Assembly: GCF_001905505.1 (NCBI RefSeq)
Contig: NZ_LIPG01000004.1
Span: 744,001-808,000 of the forward strand
DNA length: 64,000 nucleotides
Direction: 5' to 3'
From: Streptomyces sp. CB02058
GTDB taxonomy: Bacteria > Actinomycetota > Actinomycetes > Streptomycetales > Streptomycetaceae
Below, piece after piece: positions 51,477 through 61,700 of this stretch (positions within the stretch are counted from its first letter, which is position 1; each line of letters begins with the position of its first letter). The notes beneath the pieces were generated by a model. It searched no databases and was not told the origin of the DNA. It saw only the letters and a list, made by a program, of their open reading frames with translations. Made by a program: the position numbers and the translations under genes.

Positions 51477-51760
51477 CCCGGGACCTACAGCCGCCCGTCC
51501 GACGTGTGCGAGGAGTAGAGGAGAACCGCTGCTGCTGGTCGACGCGTGCCATTTGGAGCGCAAGACTGGGCGGGGTTCTACACGCACGAACGGCACCATG
51601 AAGTTGTGGGCCAGGTCGGCCCACAACTGTCCTGCCGCGCAGCGCTCCTGCCTGTGCACTTCTCGGAGAGCAGCAGCCCATACTCGCGGGGTGAGTTGAA
51701 CGCCCGCCCTTCATGGGCCGACGGCATCGGACGTATCACCGGCATTGAGCAACTTGTCCC

Positions 51761-52139
51761 TCACGGCGCCAGCCTGTCACACGCATCCGACTTCTCGACC
51801 GTCTCGGTGAAGGGGACGATCAGACGCTTCATGGCGTCGGCGTCCTCGCGATCAGAACCGTAGGCCTGAACTCCGGTGTAGAGCTCTTGCTTGTACTTCG
51901 CGTCGACGCAGTCCTGTGTCTTGCCGAAGGCCTGGTTGTCGGAATACACGTACCGCCCCGCGTCCGCGGTCCTCTCCACCCGCTCGAGGGTCTGGCTACG
52001 GAGAAAGTACGCCGCGTCACGGCCGCCCTGCCACCATTTCTGCACCGTTCTGACGGCAAGCTTTCCGTCCACGGACACATCGCACCAGGTCGCCGACGGG
52101 TTGACGTCGGGCTTGACGGAGAGCTTCTTCCCTGGCGGG
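51761..52139 (-). pseudogene. Hypothetical protein gene cut at its 5' end by ISAs1
   Basis: The minus-strand frame gives about 125 residues ending DACDRLAP: GKKLSVKPDVNPSATWCDVS, VDGKLAVRTVQKWWQGGRDA, and YSDNQAFGKTQDCVDAKYKQ. Two spaced Cys pairs and the polar composition suggest an exported or lipoprotein-like domain. The frame enters the ISAs1 terminal repeat at 52140, so the N-terminus (probably a signal or membrane anchor) has been lost. No matching first half is found beyond the right end of the element. Confidence 0.55.
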
Positions 52140-53488
52140 CAGGGCTTCGGCGTTGTCGCGTGACGCCCAGTTCGTGATGATCTGTCAGCTCGGCAGTGCC
52201 CCGGAACGTGACAGGCACGGCTTCCAAGATCATGGAGTTCTCTACGCCCCGTGATCCGAGTGGAAGACCGTGCCTGCCGACGCATCATCGCTGATCCCGC
52301 CTGCCCTTGACCAACTCCGCGAGCATCCCGACGTCGTATCCGAGGAGGTCCCGGGCCTGCTGGAGCGGCTGGCCGAGGTGCCGGACCCGCGGGATCCGCG
52401 CGGGGTGCGCCACCGCCTGGCCGTCGTGCTCGCACTCACCGCGTGTGCCGTGCTCGCCGGGGCGACCTCGCTGCTGGCGGTCAGCGATGGATCGCCGATG
52501 CCCCGGCGCACGTTCTGGAACGGGTCGGCGCCCATCCCGATCCGCTTCTGCCCAGGCGGGTCCTGCCCGCCGAGACAACGGTCCGTCGACTGCTGGCCCG
52601 CATAGACGGCGACGCACTGGACCGAACCGTCGGACGCTGGCTCGCGGATCGCCGCCCCAAGACGACCGGGACCGCCGGGCCGCGCGGCCTGGCCGTGGAC
52701 GGCAAAAGCCTGCGCGGCGCGGCCAAGGCGAAGGGCCGCAAGATCCACCTGCTCGCCGCACTGGAGCACACCACCGGCCTGGTCCTCGCCCAGCTGGACA
52801 TCGGCGAGAATACGAACGAGATCACCTGCTTTAAGCCGCTGCTGGACACCGTCGCTGACCTGGCCGGAACCGTCGTCACCAGCGACGCGATGCACACCCA
52901 GCGCGAGCACGCCGACTACCTCCTCGACCGGGGCGCCCACTACATCGTGATCGTCAAGGGCAACCAGAAGAAGCTGCGCCGACAGCTCAAGTCCTCTCCC
53001 TGGAAGGACATCCCGCTTCAGGGACGCACCCGGGGCATCGGCCACGGCCGCTCGGAGATCCGCCGGATCAAGGTCGCCACCGTGAACAGCCTCCTCTTCC
53101 CCGGAGCCCGCCAGGCCATCCAGATCAAGCGTCGGCGCACCGACCGCAAGACCGGCAAGACCACCGTCAAGACGGTCTACGCCGTCACCAGCCTGACCGC
53201 CGAGCAGGCCCAGCTCGCCGAACTCGTCCGCGACCACTGGAAGATCGAGGCCCTGCACCATGTCCGCAACACCACCTTCGCCGAGGACGCCTCCCAACTG
53301 CGGACCGGCAACGCACCCCGCGCGATGGCCACCTGGCGCAACCTCGCCATCGGAGCCCTCCGCACGGCCGGAGTGAAGAACATCGCGGCCGGCCTCCGCC
53401 GCAACGCCCGCGACCCTCGCCGCCCCCTCGCACTCCTCGGCCTCGGATGATCACGAACCGGACGTCATGCGACTACGCCGAAGCCCTG
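52140..53488 (+). mobile_element. ISAs1-family insertion sequence with long terminal inverted repeats
   Basis: The left end begins CAGGGCTTCGGCGTTGTCGC (52140) and the right end is its complement with few mismatches, CAGGGCTTCGGCGTAGTCGC on the minus strand from 53488. Similarity runs about 43 bp inward, to GTTCGTGATNATC. Length 1349 bp. No clear target-site duplication is visible. Confidence 0.8.
52270..53450 (+). pseudogene. ISAs1 transposase with an internal frameshift
   Basis: The first frame (GTG 52270) gives the N-terminal domain LLERLAEVPDPRDPRGVRHR and LTACAVLAGATSLLA. From about 52485 the match continues in another frame: WIADAPAHVLERVGAHPDP, VDGKSLRGA (first D), VVTSDAMHTQREHADYL (second D), and WKIEALHHVRNTTFAEDASQ (E). 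The intact family protein is one chain of about 370-390 residues, so one base appears to have been lost near 52485. Probably inactive. Confidence 0.85.
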
Positions 53489-53751
53489 GCCACTGGGGAC
53501 GTCGAGTCGGCCATGAGTGCGAGGGACATCTGGCCGCCACCGGGGATTACAAATGGCCGTTGACACTCGCGACGAAAACGGGCCTGCCAACGTCCACAAG
53601 CTGCAGAAGGCCACGAACAGGACAGCCCGGAAGGGCCAAGCAAGAAGGCCGCCGCGAGGAAGCCCGCCCCAAGCTCGCGACGGCAACGCGGCTGTTGTCA
53701 GTGCCGCGTGCGATCCTCACCCCGAAAGTGGGCACTTCAGAAGGAGGCAGG

Positions 53752-56082
53752 GTGGCGACGGGACGTCAACGGAAGGATCCACGCGATCCGGTGCTGATTA
53801 TGCGGGATGCCGGGCTCGAACCACTGGAGCCCTATCCAGGAAGTGATAAGCCCTGGCGCTGCCGCCATGAAGCGTGCGGGAGAGAAGTGTCACCGCGGCT
53901 GGGCAACATTGCCGCGGGTCGGCAGGGTGGCTGCCGGTACTGCTCAGGCACGGCATCGATTCCGCCGGAGGCGGCGGTGGCGTTGATGCGCTCGGTCAGC
54001 CTGGAACCGCTGGAGCCGTATCCCGGGGCGACACCCCCTTGGCGCTGCCGGCACGTGCCGTGCGGTCGGGAGGTCAAGCCGCGCTACTCGTACATCAAAC
54101 GCGGAGGGGGACCGTGCCGATGGTGCGCGCCGAACGCGCCGGTCGATCCGGACCAGGCCGCCGCGCTCATGAGGTCGGCGGGTCTGGAACCGTTGGAGCT
54201 GTATCCCGGGATCGACACGCCCTGGCGGTGCCGCTGCACAACATGCGGCACGATCGGGACACCCACTCATGGGTCGGTCAAGGGCGGACAAGGGGGCTGC
54301 GGCCCGTGCGGGCGCAAGAACGCCGGGCAGGGCATCAGCCGGGCATGGTCGCGTCGCCGCGAACTGCCCCGCGCGGACGGGGACCGGGCCGCAATTGAGG
54401 CGAAGGACTTCGACCTCGAGCCGCTGGAGTCCTACCCAGGACCGAGCGGGCTGTGGCACTGCCGCCACCTCCCGTGCGGCCGAGACGTCGAGATCAGGTT
54501 GAGTAACCTCAGGCGCGGCCTTCGGGCATGCCCGTACTGCCCTCCCTCCCTGGGTGGCCGACGCCGCTGGCCCGCGGACGAAGCCGAGGCCCTCATGCGT
54601 GCCGCTGACCTGGAACCGCTCGAACCGTACGCCGGGCGTCGTGACAAGGCGTGGCGGTGTCGCTGCAACGGCTGTGGGCGTGAGACGTCACCGAGTCTGG
54701 GCGGCATTCTGGCGGGCCAGGGCGGCTGTCGGCACTGTGCCGACGTGAGTGCGGCAGCGGGTAGAAAGACCGACCCGGACATCGCGGTGGCTGCCATGCG
54801 CGCGGCTGGGCTCGAGCCGCTGGAGCCCTATGCCACCTCGGTGACTGCGTGGCGGTGCCGTTGCGTAACCTGCGGCAACGAGGTCTCCCCGACGCTCATG
54901 AAGATTCGTGCTGGTGGAGGATGCAAGTTCTGTGCCACCCACGGCATCGACCTGGCAGGACCGTCGAAGGTTTACGTGATCACCCACCAGGAGTGGAAAG
55001 CCGTCAAGATCGGGATCGGTGCCTGCACCGGCTACACCTCTCGCCTCATCCAACACGAACGCCAGGGTTGGCAACTGCATCAGGCCCGTGACTACACCAC
55101 CGGCGCAGCCGCCTACGACGTCGAGCAGGCCGTGCTGGGCCGCCTGCATGAGGCCCGACTCATTCCTTTCCTCACGAGCGACATCATGCCGAACGGCTGG
55201 ACCGAGACCTGCTCCGCAGCCCGCATCACGGCGGCCGAGGTCTGGGCCATGGTCGATGAGGAAACACGGAACGCAGGAAAACCCTATGCGCCCCGAACTG
55301 GCGGCCGCCCCCGTGCCGCGGTCCTCATCGACGCGGAGGCCGCAGCCGCTGAGATGCGGGCTGTGGGATACGAGCCACTCGTGCCGTATCCCGGCCGCAC
55401 CAACGCGACTTGGCCCTCGCGCTGCATGACCTGTGGGCACGAGGGGCGTCCGACGTTCAATGCCGTCCGTAACGCGGGCCAGCGCTGTCGCATCTGCCGG
55501 GCAAAGGAAGCCCAGGCGAAACGCGCCGCCACGAACGCGCCGAAGGCCCAAGAAACCATGCGCGCGGCCGGACTCCAACCGCTTGAACCCTACCCGGGCA
55601 GCCAAACACCGTGGCGGTGCCGATGCACCACATGCGGTCTCGAAACCAGCCCCACCTACTCCAACGTCAACAGCGGTTCGAAGGGCTGCCGGTTCTGTGC
55701 CCTCAACTCGGCAACCGACGAGCGTGCGTCCGCCGAAGTACGAGCGGCCGGGTTCGAACCGCTGGAGCCGTACCCTGGCCTTACCACGGGCCGTTGGCGC
55801 TGCCGCTGTTCCTGCGGAAACGAGGTCATGACGCGCCTGTCATCCGTCCGGTCGGGAACCACCGGCTGCAAGAAGTGCCCCCGATCCGGTGGCCGAACCG
55901 ATCCCGCGAGAGCCGCCGCGGAGGCACGCGCCGCCGGGTTCGAGCCGTTGGAGCCCTATCCGGGGAAGACCACCGACCGGTGGCGCTGCCGCTGCAGGTG
56001 CAGCACGGCCATCACCCTCACCCTGACCAGCCTCAGAGGAGGCCGTACGGCGTGCGGAACGTGCTCCCGAGGCGCGACTTGA
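53752..56082 (+). CDS. Ten zinc-finger-like repeats around a GIY-YIG nuclease domain
   Basis: A 776-residue protein from GTG 53752 behind AAGGAGG; the frame runs farther upstream but without coding character. It consists of ten repeats of about 60-70 residues built on AGLEPLEPYPG, WRCRC, two Cys two or three apart (CGREVSP), and a closing G-G-C-x-x-C. Each has four Cys, as a treble-clef or zinc-ribbon unit. Six repeats precede and four follow a domain at about residues 405-500: VYVITHQEWKAVKIGIG, SRLIQHERQGWQL and DVEQAVLGRLHEARL, i.e. the GIY-YIG motifs with catalytic Arg and Glu. The repeat array should bind DNA or RNA and the nuclease cut it. A homing or defence nuclease is possible; I do not know a named family with this layout. 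Confidence 0.72.
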   Translation: MATGRQRKDPRDPVLIMRDAGLEPLEPYPGSDKPWRCRHEACGREVSPRLGNIAAGRQGGCRYCSGTASIPPEAAVALMRSVSLEPLEPYPGATPPWRCRHVPCGREVKPRYSYIKRGGGPCRWCAPNAPVDPDQAAALMRSAGLEPLELYPGIDTPWRCRCTTCGTIGTPTHGSVKGGQGGCGPCGRKNAGQGISRAWSRRRELPRADGDRAAIEAKDFDLEPLESYPGPSGLWHCRHLPCGRDVEIRLSNLRRGLRACPYCPPSLGGRRRWPADEAEALMRAADLEPLEPYAGRRDKAWRCRCNGCGRETSPSLGGILAGQGGCRHCADVSAAAGRKTDPDIAVAAMRAAGLEPLEPYATSVTAWRCRCVTCGNEVSPTLMKIRAGGGCKFCATHGIDLAGPSKVYVITHQEWKAVKIGIGACTGYTSRLIQHERQGWQLHQARDYTTGAAAYDVEQAVLGRLHEARLIPFLTSDIMPNGWTETCSAARITAAEVWAMVDEETRNAGKPYAPRTGGRPRAAVLIDAEAAAAEMRAVGYEPLVPYPGRTNATWPSRCMTCGHEGRPTFNAVRNAGQRCRICRAKEAQAKRAATNAPKAQETMRAAGLQPLEPYPGSQTPWRCRCTTCGLETSPTYSNVNSGSKGCRFCALNSATDERASAEVRAAGFEPLEPYPGLTTGRWRCRCSCGNEVMTRLSSVRSGTTGCKKCPRSGGRTDPARAAAEARAAGFEPLEPYPGKTTDRWRCRCRCSTAITLTLTSLRGGRTACGTCSRGAT

Positions 56083-56320
56083 TAACCGTCGGTCACGATG
56101 CACCCCGCCGCTGCACCCAGTAGTCGAGCAAGCCCGGGTTCCGTCGTATCAACCTTCTTTAGGAGATCGCTGCCGCCCGACGGCATCCTCGGTATCGGCC
56201 CCTTTTAAGATACATTCGGCGGATCATGAGCGCCTCGGCGTCCAGCAATGTGGCCGACGTCCTGTCGACGGTAGTCGACGTCAGCTGACATGGGCAGGCC
56301 GCACAGTCTTCAATGGCATC
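56083..56320. other. Intergenic with a short leader-like frame
   Basis: An AT-rich patch CCCCTTTTAAGATACATTC near 56199-56217 is a likely promoter for the next gene. A 20-codon frame from ATG 56226 ends TGA before it. The GTCGAC...GTCGAC inverted repeat near 56264-56279 could fold. Confidence 0.4.
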
Positions 56321-57031
56321 ATGGCCACGCCGATGCCAACACCCCCGCCCCCGCCCGCCACTCTGGAGACGATCGCGGGTAGCGCCACTCTGGACGAAGT
56401 CCTGGAGTGTCTACGCGCGCGGCGGCCGGTGTTCCACTCCGAGGCCGATCTCCAGCACAGTTTCGCCCTCGCTGTAGGCGAGGTCGCACCGGATGTCAGG
56501 TGCCGTCTCGAGATCCCGGTGCGCGGAAGCAACGCCTCGGAGTACCTGGACCTACTGTGCCTGGGGCCGGCGAGCCGTACGGCAATCGAGTTCAAGTACG
56601 TGACCCGACGATGGTCGGGTACAGCAGGGACGCCTCCCGAGGAGTACGCCTTGCGCGGACACAACGCCCCAGACGTCGCACGTAGGGACTTCCTGCGGGA
56701 CGTAGCAAGGTTGGAACGCTTCTGCGACCGCGAGGACCAGAACGGGCTGGCCCTGCTCATCACAAACGAGGCGGCCCTGTGGCGCCCCAGGCAACACAGG
56801 ATGCCCACCAGGGACGAGGAGTTCCGCATCCACCACGGGCGCCAACTGAGCGGCACCTTGCTGTGGGCCGGCGGTTCCTTCCCGGACAACACCCGAGTGC
56901 TGCGCGGCGCCTACACGCTCGCCTGGCGTCCGTACACCCAGTTTGAGGGCCCAAGTAGCGAATTCCGCTGCCTCGCGGTGTTCATCACTCCAAACCCAGC
57001 ACGGCCCCAGTCGTCACACGAGGCGCCATGA
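56321..57031 (+). CDS. PD-(D/E)XK nuclease-like protein
   Basis: A 236-residue protein starting at ATG 56321; the first 15 residues are Pro-rich. Glu41 in FHSEADLQHSFALAV, Asp77 in SEYLDLLCLG and Glu90/Lys92 in RTAIEFKYVTRRW form the E...D...E-x-K arrangement. After it come RDFLRDVARLERFCDRED and ALLITNEAALW. This layout matches nuclease-like proteins that occur singly in actinobacterial genomes and in restriction systems. No clear partner gene lies next to it. Confidence 0.68.
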   Translation: MATPMPTPPPPPATLETIAGSATLDEVLECLRARRPVFHSEADLQHSFALAVGEVAPDVRCRLEIPVRGSNASEYLDLLCLGPASRTAIEFKYVTRRWSGTAGTPPEEYALRGHNAPDVARRDFLRDVARLERFCDREDQNGLALLITNEAALWRPRQHRMPTRDEEFRIHHGRQLSGTLLWAGGSFPDNTRVLRGAYTLAWRPYTQFEGPSSEFRCLAVFITPNPARPQSSHEAP

Positions 57032-57041
57032 ACAAACTCCC

Positions 57042-57552
57042 TAAGGGCTGTCCCGTAAATGATCTTCGGTTCGCCTCGGGCGTGGTTGGCCGCTGTGCGG
57101 CCCGCTGGCCTATCCGGCCAGGGCGAGGTTGTGCATCCGGGCGATGCCGAGCATGGCGTGGTGGACGCCGTCGCCCTTGAGGCGGCAGTCGCGGAGGATC
57201 TTCCAGGTCTTCATGCGGGCGAGGACGTGCTCAACGCGGGCCCGAACCTGTTTGTGGGCCTGGCCTCAGAACTCGAACCACAGGTCGATGTCCGGGTGAA
57301 CCCGTTCGCGCAGACAACGTGAGTGTGAGTAGGCCTTCTGCCGCACGGCTCCGCCTCGTACCGGGTCAACCGCGCCGAGCCTGAGCGCGGTCGCTGCCCC
57401 GTCCTTCTCGAGATCGATGATCTGGTAGCAGAAGCAGCAGGTGGGGTTGGGGTTCAACGGTGCCCTCTCATGCGCCGAGACAGCAGCGCGCGGCCGCGCC
57501 GACCCACAGACCCTACGCCGAACCAAGACGCCGCTTACGGGACAGCCCTTAG
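57042..57552. mobile_element. Deleted IS5-like element with perfect terminal repeats
   Basis: CTAAGGGCTGTCCCGTAA (57041-57058) recurs inverted at 57535-57552. The 511-bp interior holds only pieces of a transposase, so the element is non-autonomous. Confidence 0.75.
57110..57520 (-). pseudogene. IS5-type (IS427-like) transposase C-terminal fragments
   Basis: On the minus strand the piece just inside the left end reads RARVEHVLARMKTWKILRDC then RLKGDGVHHAMLGIARMHNL and ALAG before a stop near 57110, the standard C-terminus of this transposase group. A second piece, YQIIDLEKDGAATALRLGAV, lies in another frame. The catalytic part is deleted. Confidence 0.7.
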
Positions 57553-57962
57553 CATGTCATTGACGCAGCGGCAGGAGCTTGCAGTAATGGCGTCCTTTAC
57601 GCGCGACCACGAGCATGCCTGGACAGGTCACCTCACCTGACTAACCAATTCCGTCGAGGATCAATTCGACCTCAGTCCGGGGACGGGGCAGGGCGATCAA
57701 GGCGAGGTTGTTGTGGAAGTGCTCTCCAACCGGCCTGCACACCAACAAGCTTGACCCATGTCTGGGCATCCAGCTGAATGCTCCCGAAACCTGGACATGA
57801 TCGTTGGCGCCGAGACGTTCAGGAAGGCGACGACGGCACCCCACCGATCGACGAGGCATGCCCGCGCTGCCCCCTCAGCACAACACGCCGAAACAGTCCG
57901 CCAAATGCATGAGGCCGTCATGAACTGCCGAGGTCAATCAGCAGCAACAGATGTCCCCGCCC
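57553..57962. other. Intergenic, no recognisable gene
   Basis: About 400 bp. A plus-strand frame including LDMIVGAETFRKATT has no ribosome site and no match that I recognise. Nothing else is seen. Confidence 0.4.
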
Positions 57963-58727
57963 TCACACAGGACCACCGGACTCGCTCTCTGACCGATTCC
58001 CGGGTAGACGGTCCTCAAGTGCTCCCCGGGCTTCTGCGAGCTGAGTCTCGGCTCGCAGGAGGTCAGTGATCAACTTCGAGAGCCTGGTATCCCCCGCTGC
58101 TGGTTGACCGTCAGCATCACCGGCGTACGTTTCGAGGGTTCGTGCCAACTCGAGGATCGCATCCCGCGCGGCTCGCTGCTCGTCGTCTTCGACATGACCA
58201 GAGAGCCTCAGCCACTTCGCCTCCCTGTCGGCGGCTTCCAGTGCAGCGACTGTGACGATCGTACGTACGACGCGGCGGACGATCTCCTCAAGGTTCAATG
58301 CGATCCGAAGCAGCGGCGCTGCTGCCATGTCGTCCTCGCTGGGTTCACTCCCCCGCTGGAACATCCGGTAGAAGTCCCAGGGGTCTTGAGGCTCGTTCAG
58401 CCGTTCCAGAGCGGTGAAGACGGGCCCGAACGTGTCGAGCGGCGGTCTGGAGATGGGGAGTGCCGCCCGGTGGTTCCAAAGCGCGAGCACAGCGGTCGCC
58501 GTTTCACGGCGTACGTCGTCAGCTTCCGCTTCAGAGGCTGTCTCGGCGCGGATGATCAAGTCGCCGATGTGGTGGGCCATCCATCGGCCCAGTACATCGT
58601 GGTCCCGGAGGCTAGCTGCGATCTCTTTGCCCAGTTCGAGGGTGCGCTCAAAGCTCTCCGCATCTTCCGGAGTCATCGAAGAGGTAAATCTTGTAGGACC
58701 TTTCGCGTGGGGGGAGGGATTCGTCAT
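57963..58727 (-). CDS. Helical companion protein of the STAND NTPase
   Basis: A 254-residue helical protein from ATG 58727, overlapping the giant STAND gene's 3' end by 80 bp; an alternative start at ATG 58676 (MTPEDAESFERTLELGKEI) would overlap by 29 bp. Neither has a good ribosome site, so translation is probably coupled. It contains HDVLGRWMAHHIGDLIIRAE, ALEAADREAKWLRLSGHVED and an acidic Glu-rich C-terminus. No family or enzyme motif recognised. As the second gene of a STAND operon it may be an accessory or regulatory subunit. Confidence 0.6.
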   Translation of the reverse strand: MTNPSPHAKGPTRFTSSMTPEDAESFERTLELGKEIAASLRDHDVLGRWMAHHIGDLIIRAETASEAEADDVRRETATAVLALWNHRAALPISRPPLDTFGPVFTALERLNEPQDPWDFYRMFQRGSEPSEDDMAAAPLLRIALNLEEIVRRVVRTIVTVAALEAADREAKWLRLSGHVEDDEQRAARDAILELARTLETYAGDADGQPAAGDTRLSKLITDLLRAETQLAEARGALEDRLPGNRSESESGGPV

Positions 58728-61700
58728 CGTCTTGGTCGTACCTCACCGAGTAGGGCTCATTGTGGTCTTTACGAGTGCGGTCGATCATCACTTCAACGAT
58801 CATGCTGCGTCCGGTCAGGGAAAGGATTTGCTGGAGGGCATCGCGCCGGATTTCCAGCCGCTGTCCCTCAGTTCCTGCTACTCGGTCCGAGCTGATCGCG
58901 GCTGTGTCGTCCCAGACAGTGCTGCGGAGGGCGAGGCCGTCGACACGGGTCCATTCGCGCATGTCTGCGTCCGGTTCCAGCCCAAGCAGACCGACGAATT
59001 CCTCAACGGGCCGGTACGGCGGGTACCGGACCCCGCCGGCTAGCGGGTCTCTGTTGTCCTGGCCTTCGCGGCCGTCCGGGACGGCAATCCATCCCGTCAG
59101 TTGAAAGCCTTGGGTATCGAACTGGTACTCACTGTCGTCGGCGTCCGGGATGCGGTATGCCATGTACGAAGGGGCGGTCTGCAGGGCGAGCGCGAGCGCC
59201 CTGGCCTTTTCGGGAGTGACCAGAGCGCTGCGGATCAGGACTTGTTGCGCGGCCTCATAGCTCGTGTCGTCGGAGCTCTCCCAGACCGTGACCCACCCGT
59301 CGCTCGCCAGGAGACGCTCACTGAAGTGCTGGCTGTTCAACCGCCAGATCCAGTCGGGTCTTGGTGAGTCGTATGGTCCCTGGAAGACGCTTTGGGGCGA
59401 GGGGTCTCGCCGGTCGGCAAGCCATCTGCCGTCGTCGCGTGTGAGTAGGAAGTCACCGAGCCAGTCGGTGAACAGGTCTGTGTCCGCCTCGCTGTCCTGG
59501 TACACGGGATGCGTCTTCAGCAGTTCCCCGGCGACAGTCCACACGGCGTGGGTGGAGAGATAAAAGTCTAGATCGTCGGCGTCCGGCCAGGTCGTATGGT
59601 GGGCGAAGGTGCTTCCTTCCCTGTACAACTTGAGCGCGTAGCGGGGGTCGTCCTCATGTACGCCACGACAGGCGAGCTGCCAGGTGGCCGTGATGGTGTG
59701 CCCGACGAGTCGCAGGACCGTCTCCTCTGAGATCCCGAAAGCCTCCCCTAGCGGTTTGCACCAGCGGTCTTTGAAGTCCCAGTCGAACCGGAAATCGCTC
59801 GGCTCAAGTGCGAGGGATCCCTCATCCGCATCACTCGATTCCCTTGCCCTGCGTTCAGCCCATGACTGGCTGACAACATTCTTCGGTCTGTTGATGCTGC
59901 TTACGATGTTGAGTTCGTCTACTGTCAGACTTCCGTAGCCGGAAGAGGCCAGGGCGAGGCAGATCACTTTCGCACTTTCCTGCATCACGACATGCGGTTC
60001 GTCATCGAAGACGACCTTACGCAGCAACGGCTCGAATTCGATCAGTCCTTGATGCGTTGCCGTGTTCTGAGCGGCGCGTGCAAGGGCGAAGAGTAGCCAT
60101 TGGAGGGCGTGTCGGTCGTAGAAAGGCAGACGAGCATCGTGGAACGGGGTGACGTCAAGACTGCCCAGCGCGAAGCGCTGCAGCGCGTCGAGTGCTTCTT
60201 TGCAACCGAGTTCGGCGAGGAGTCGGACGCAGTGCGCCGCCCGCCACCTAGCGCCGTGCTCGGGGTCGCCGAGAACCGCCCATAGATAGCCTGCGAAGCA
60301 TTCTGCAGCCGCTGCTGGTTTGGCGGGAAGATCGGCGAACATCCCGTCGGCCGAATCCTCGGGGGCGAGGCCGGCCAGCATGGTCCCGTAGTCGTCCAGG
60401 ACGACCTGCGCCTGTACGCCGGTGAGCCGTGGAGCTAGCCGGGCCGCCAGGTAGTAGCACTCCTCGGGGAGGAACACAGCAAGCTGCGAACCGAGTTCCC
60501 GGAGTGCCGTTCCGAGCAGATCCGCATCAGGTGTGCCGGCCAGACCGGCGAGCCCTTGTAGTTTGATCGGCTCGTAGCCCTTTGTGGTCAGTTCCCGGCT
60601 GAACCGCGTGGTGACCGTGTCAGCGAGGTGACGTAGTTGCTGGCGGGCGGCCAGGGGCAGCAAGGGCAGCTCTTCCAGCCTCTGGACCAGATGTGTGTAG
60701 TCGAAGGTGCTGAGGTGGGGGTTGGACTGGAATGCGATGAGCATGTCGTCGAGTTTGCGCAGGGGGACCCTGACCGCGTGGTCGATGACCTGCTCCATAC
60801 GCAGCAAGTGGTCCGATCCGCGATCCAGTTGGCGAGCCTTCTCCCAGCCGTCCTGGGTGGAGAGATCACACGCTGCTAGGGCAGCCTCCAACTGTCGCGT
60901 ACGCGCCATCCGCCCTTCGTCCTCCTCACCCCGCGTCCACCGGGGAGAGCTGTAGCCGGACGACGCTGCGAACGCGATGTTGCGGGACCGGACGGCGAAC
61001 AACGTGCCAGAGAGGTCGATGCCCAATTCGCTGGTGGCGTGGTCAAGGCGTTCGAAGGACTCGCTGCTGAAACGATGTGCCCGCAGGAACTCTCCCAGAA
61101 TCCCGGCGATGCGTTCGCCGTCGTCGGGAGCCTCGCGAAGGGCTCGTTCAACGAGCTGGAGGGCGCCGACACGGTACTCGCCGAACGGCACCGTCGCCAG
61201 GGCAGTGACCGCGGAGGGAGCAAGCGGGCCCGCTTCCTCGTCGAGAAGTGCCTGAATGAACGGACCCTCAGAACACAACCGACGGTCACGCCAACGGGAG
61301 GCGACGACTGTCGCGGTCGTCGGGTTCAAGCGGCCCATGACGCTCAGGACCGCGGCATGATCCATTCCGTCCCCGAGATAGGGCTGAATGCTCTCGGCAA
61401 GCTGTGCAACGCGATGTGCGCGGCGATCGTCGTCGTGATTGCCCTCGGAGGCTCGGCGAGCGACGGCGAGGACGCTCCCCCACAGCACATGTACGTCGTC
61501 GCCCACGCGGTCGGTCAGATCGATCGCCCTGGTGAAGTAGGCGTGAGCCTCGCGTGTGTCAAATCGTTGGACTGCGCGAGCGAGTTTCACCATCCGCTCC
61601 GCCTTGTACTCAGCACTGTCCTGAGTGGTGTCGAGCGACGCAGCGACGGCCTCCGCGAGTTCGACAGCGATGTGCTGCAATTCATCGACGGGGGCCGCTG

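Noticed and set aside
53467..53751. 95-codon N-terminal extension of the zinc-finger/GIY-YIG protein
   Set aside because: The extra residues begin inside the ISAs1 end, lack repeat features, and AAGGAGG stands before GTG 53752.
53752..56082. CRISPR-like array (regular repeats at DNA level)
   Set aside because: The repeats are of protein-coding units with varying DNA sequence and spacing of about 200 bp; no short identical repeats with spacers.
57758..58069. 103-codon plus-strand frame with LDMIVGAETFRKATT
   Set aside because: No ribosome site, overlaps the end of a better-supported minus-strand gene and has no recognisable family.
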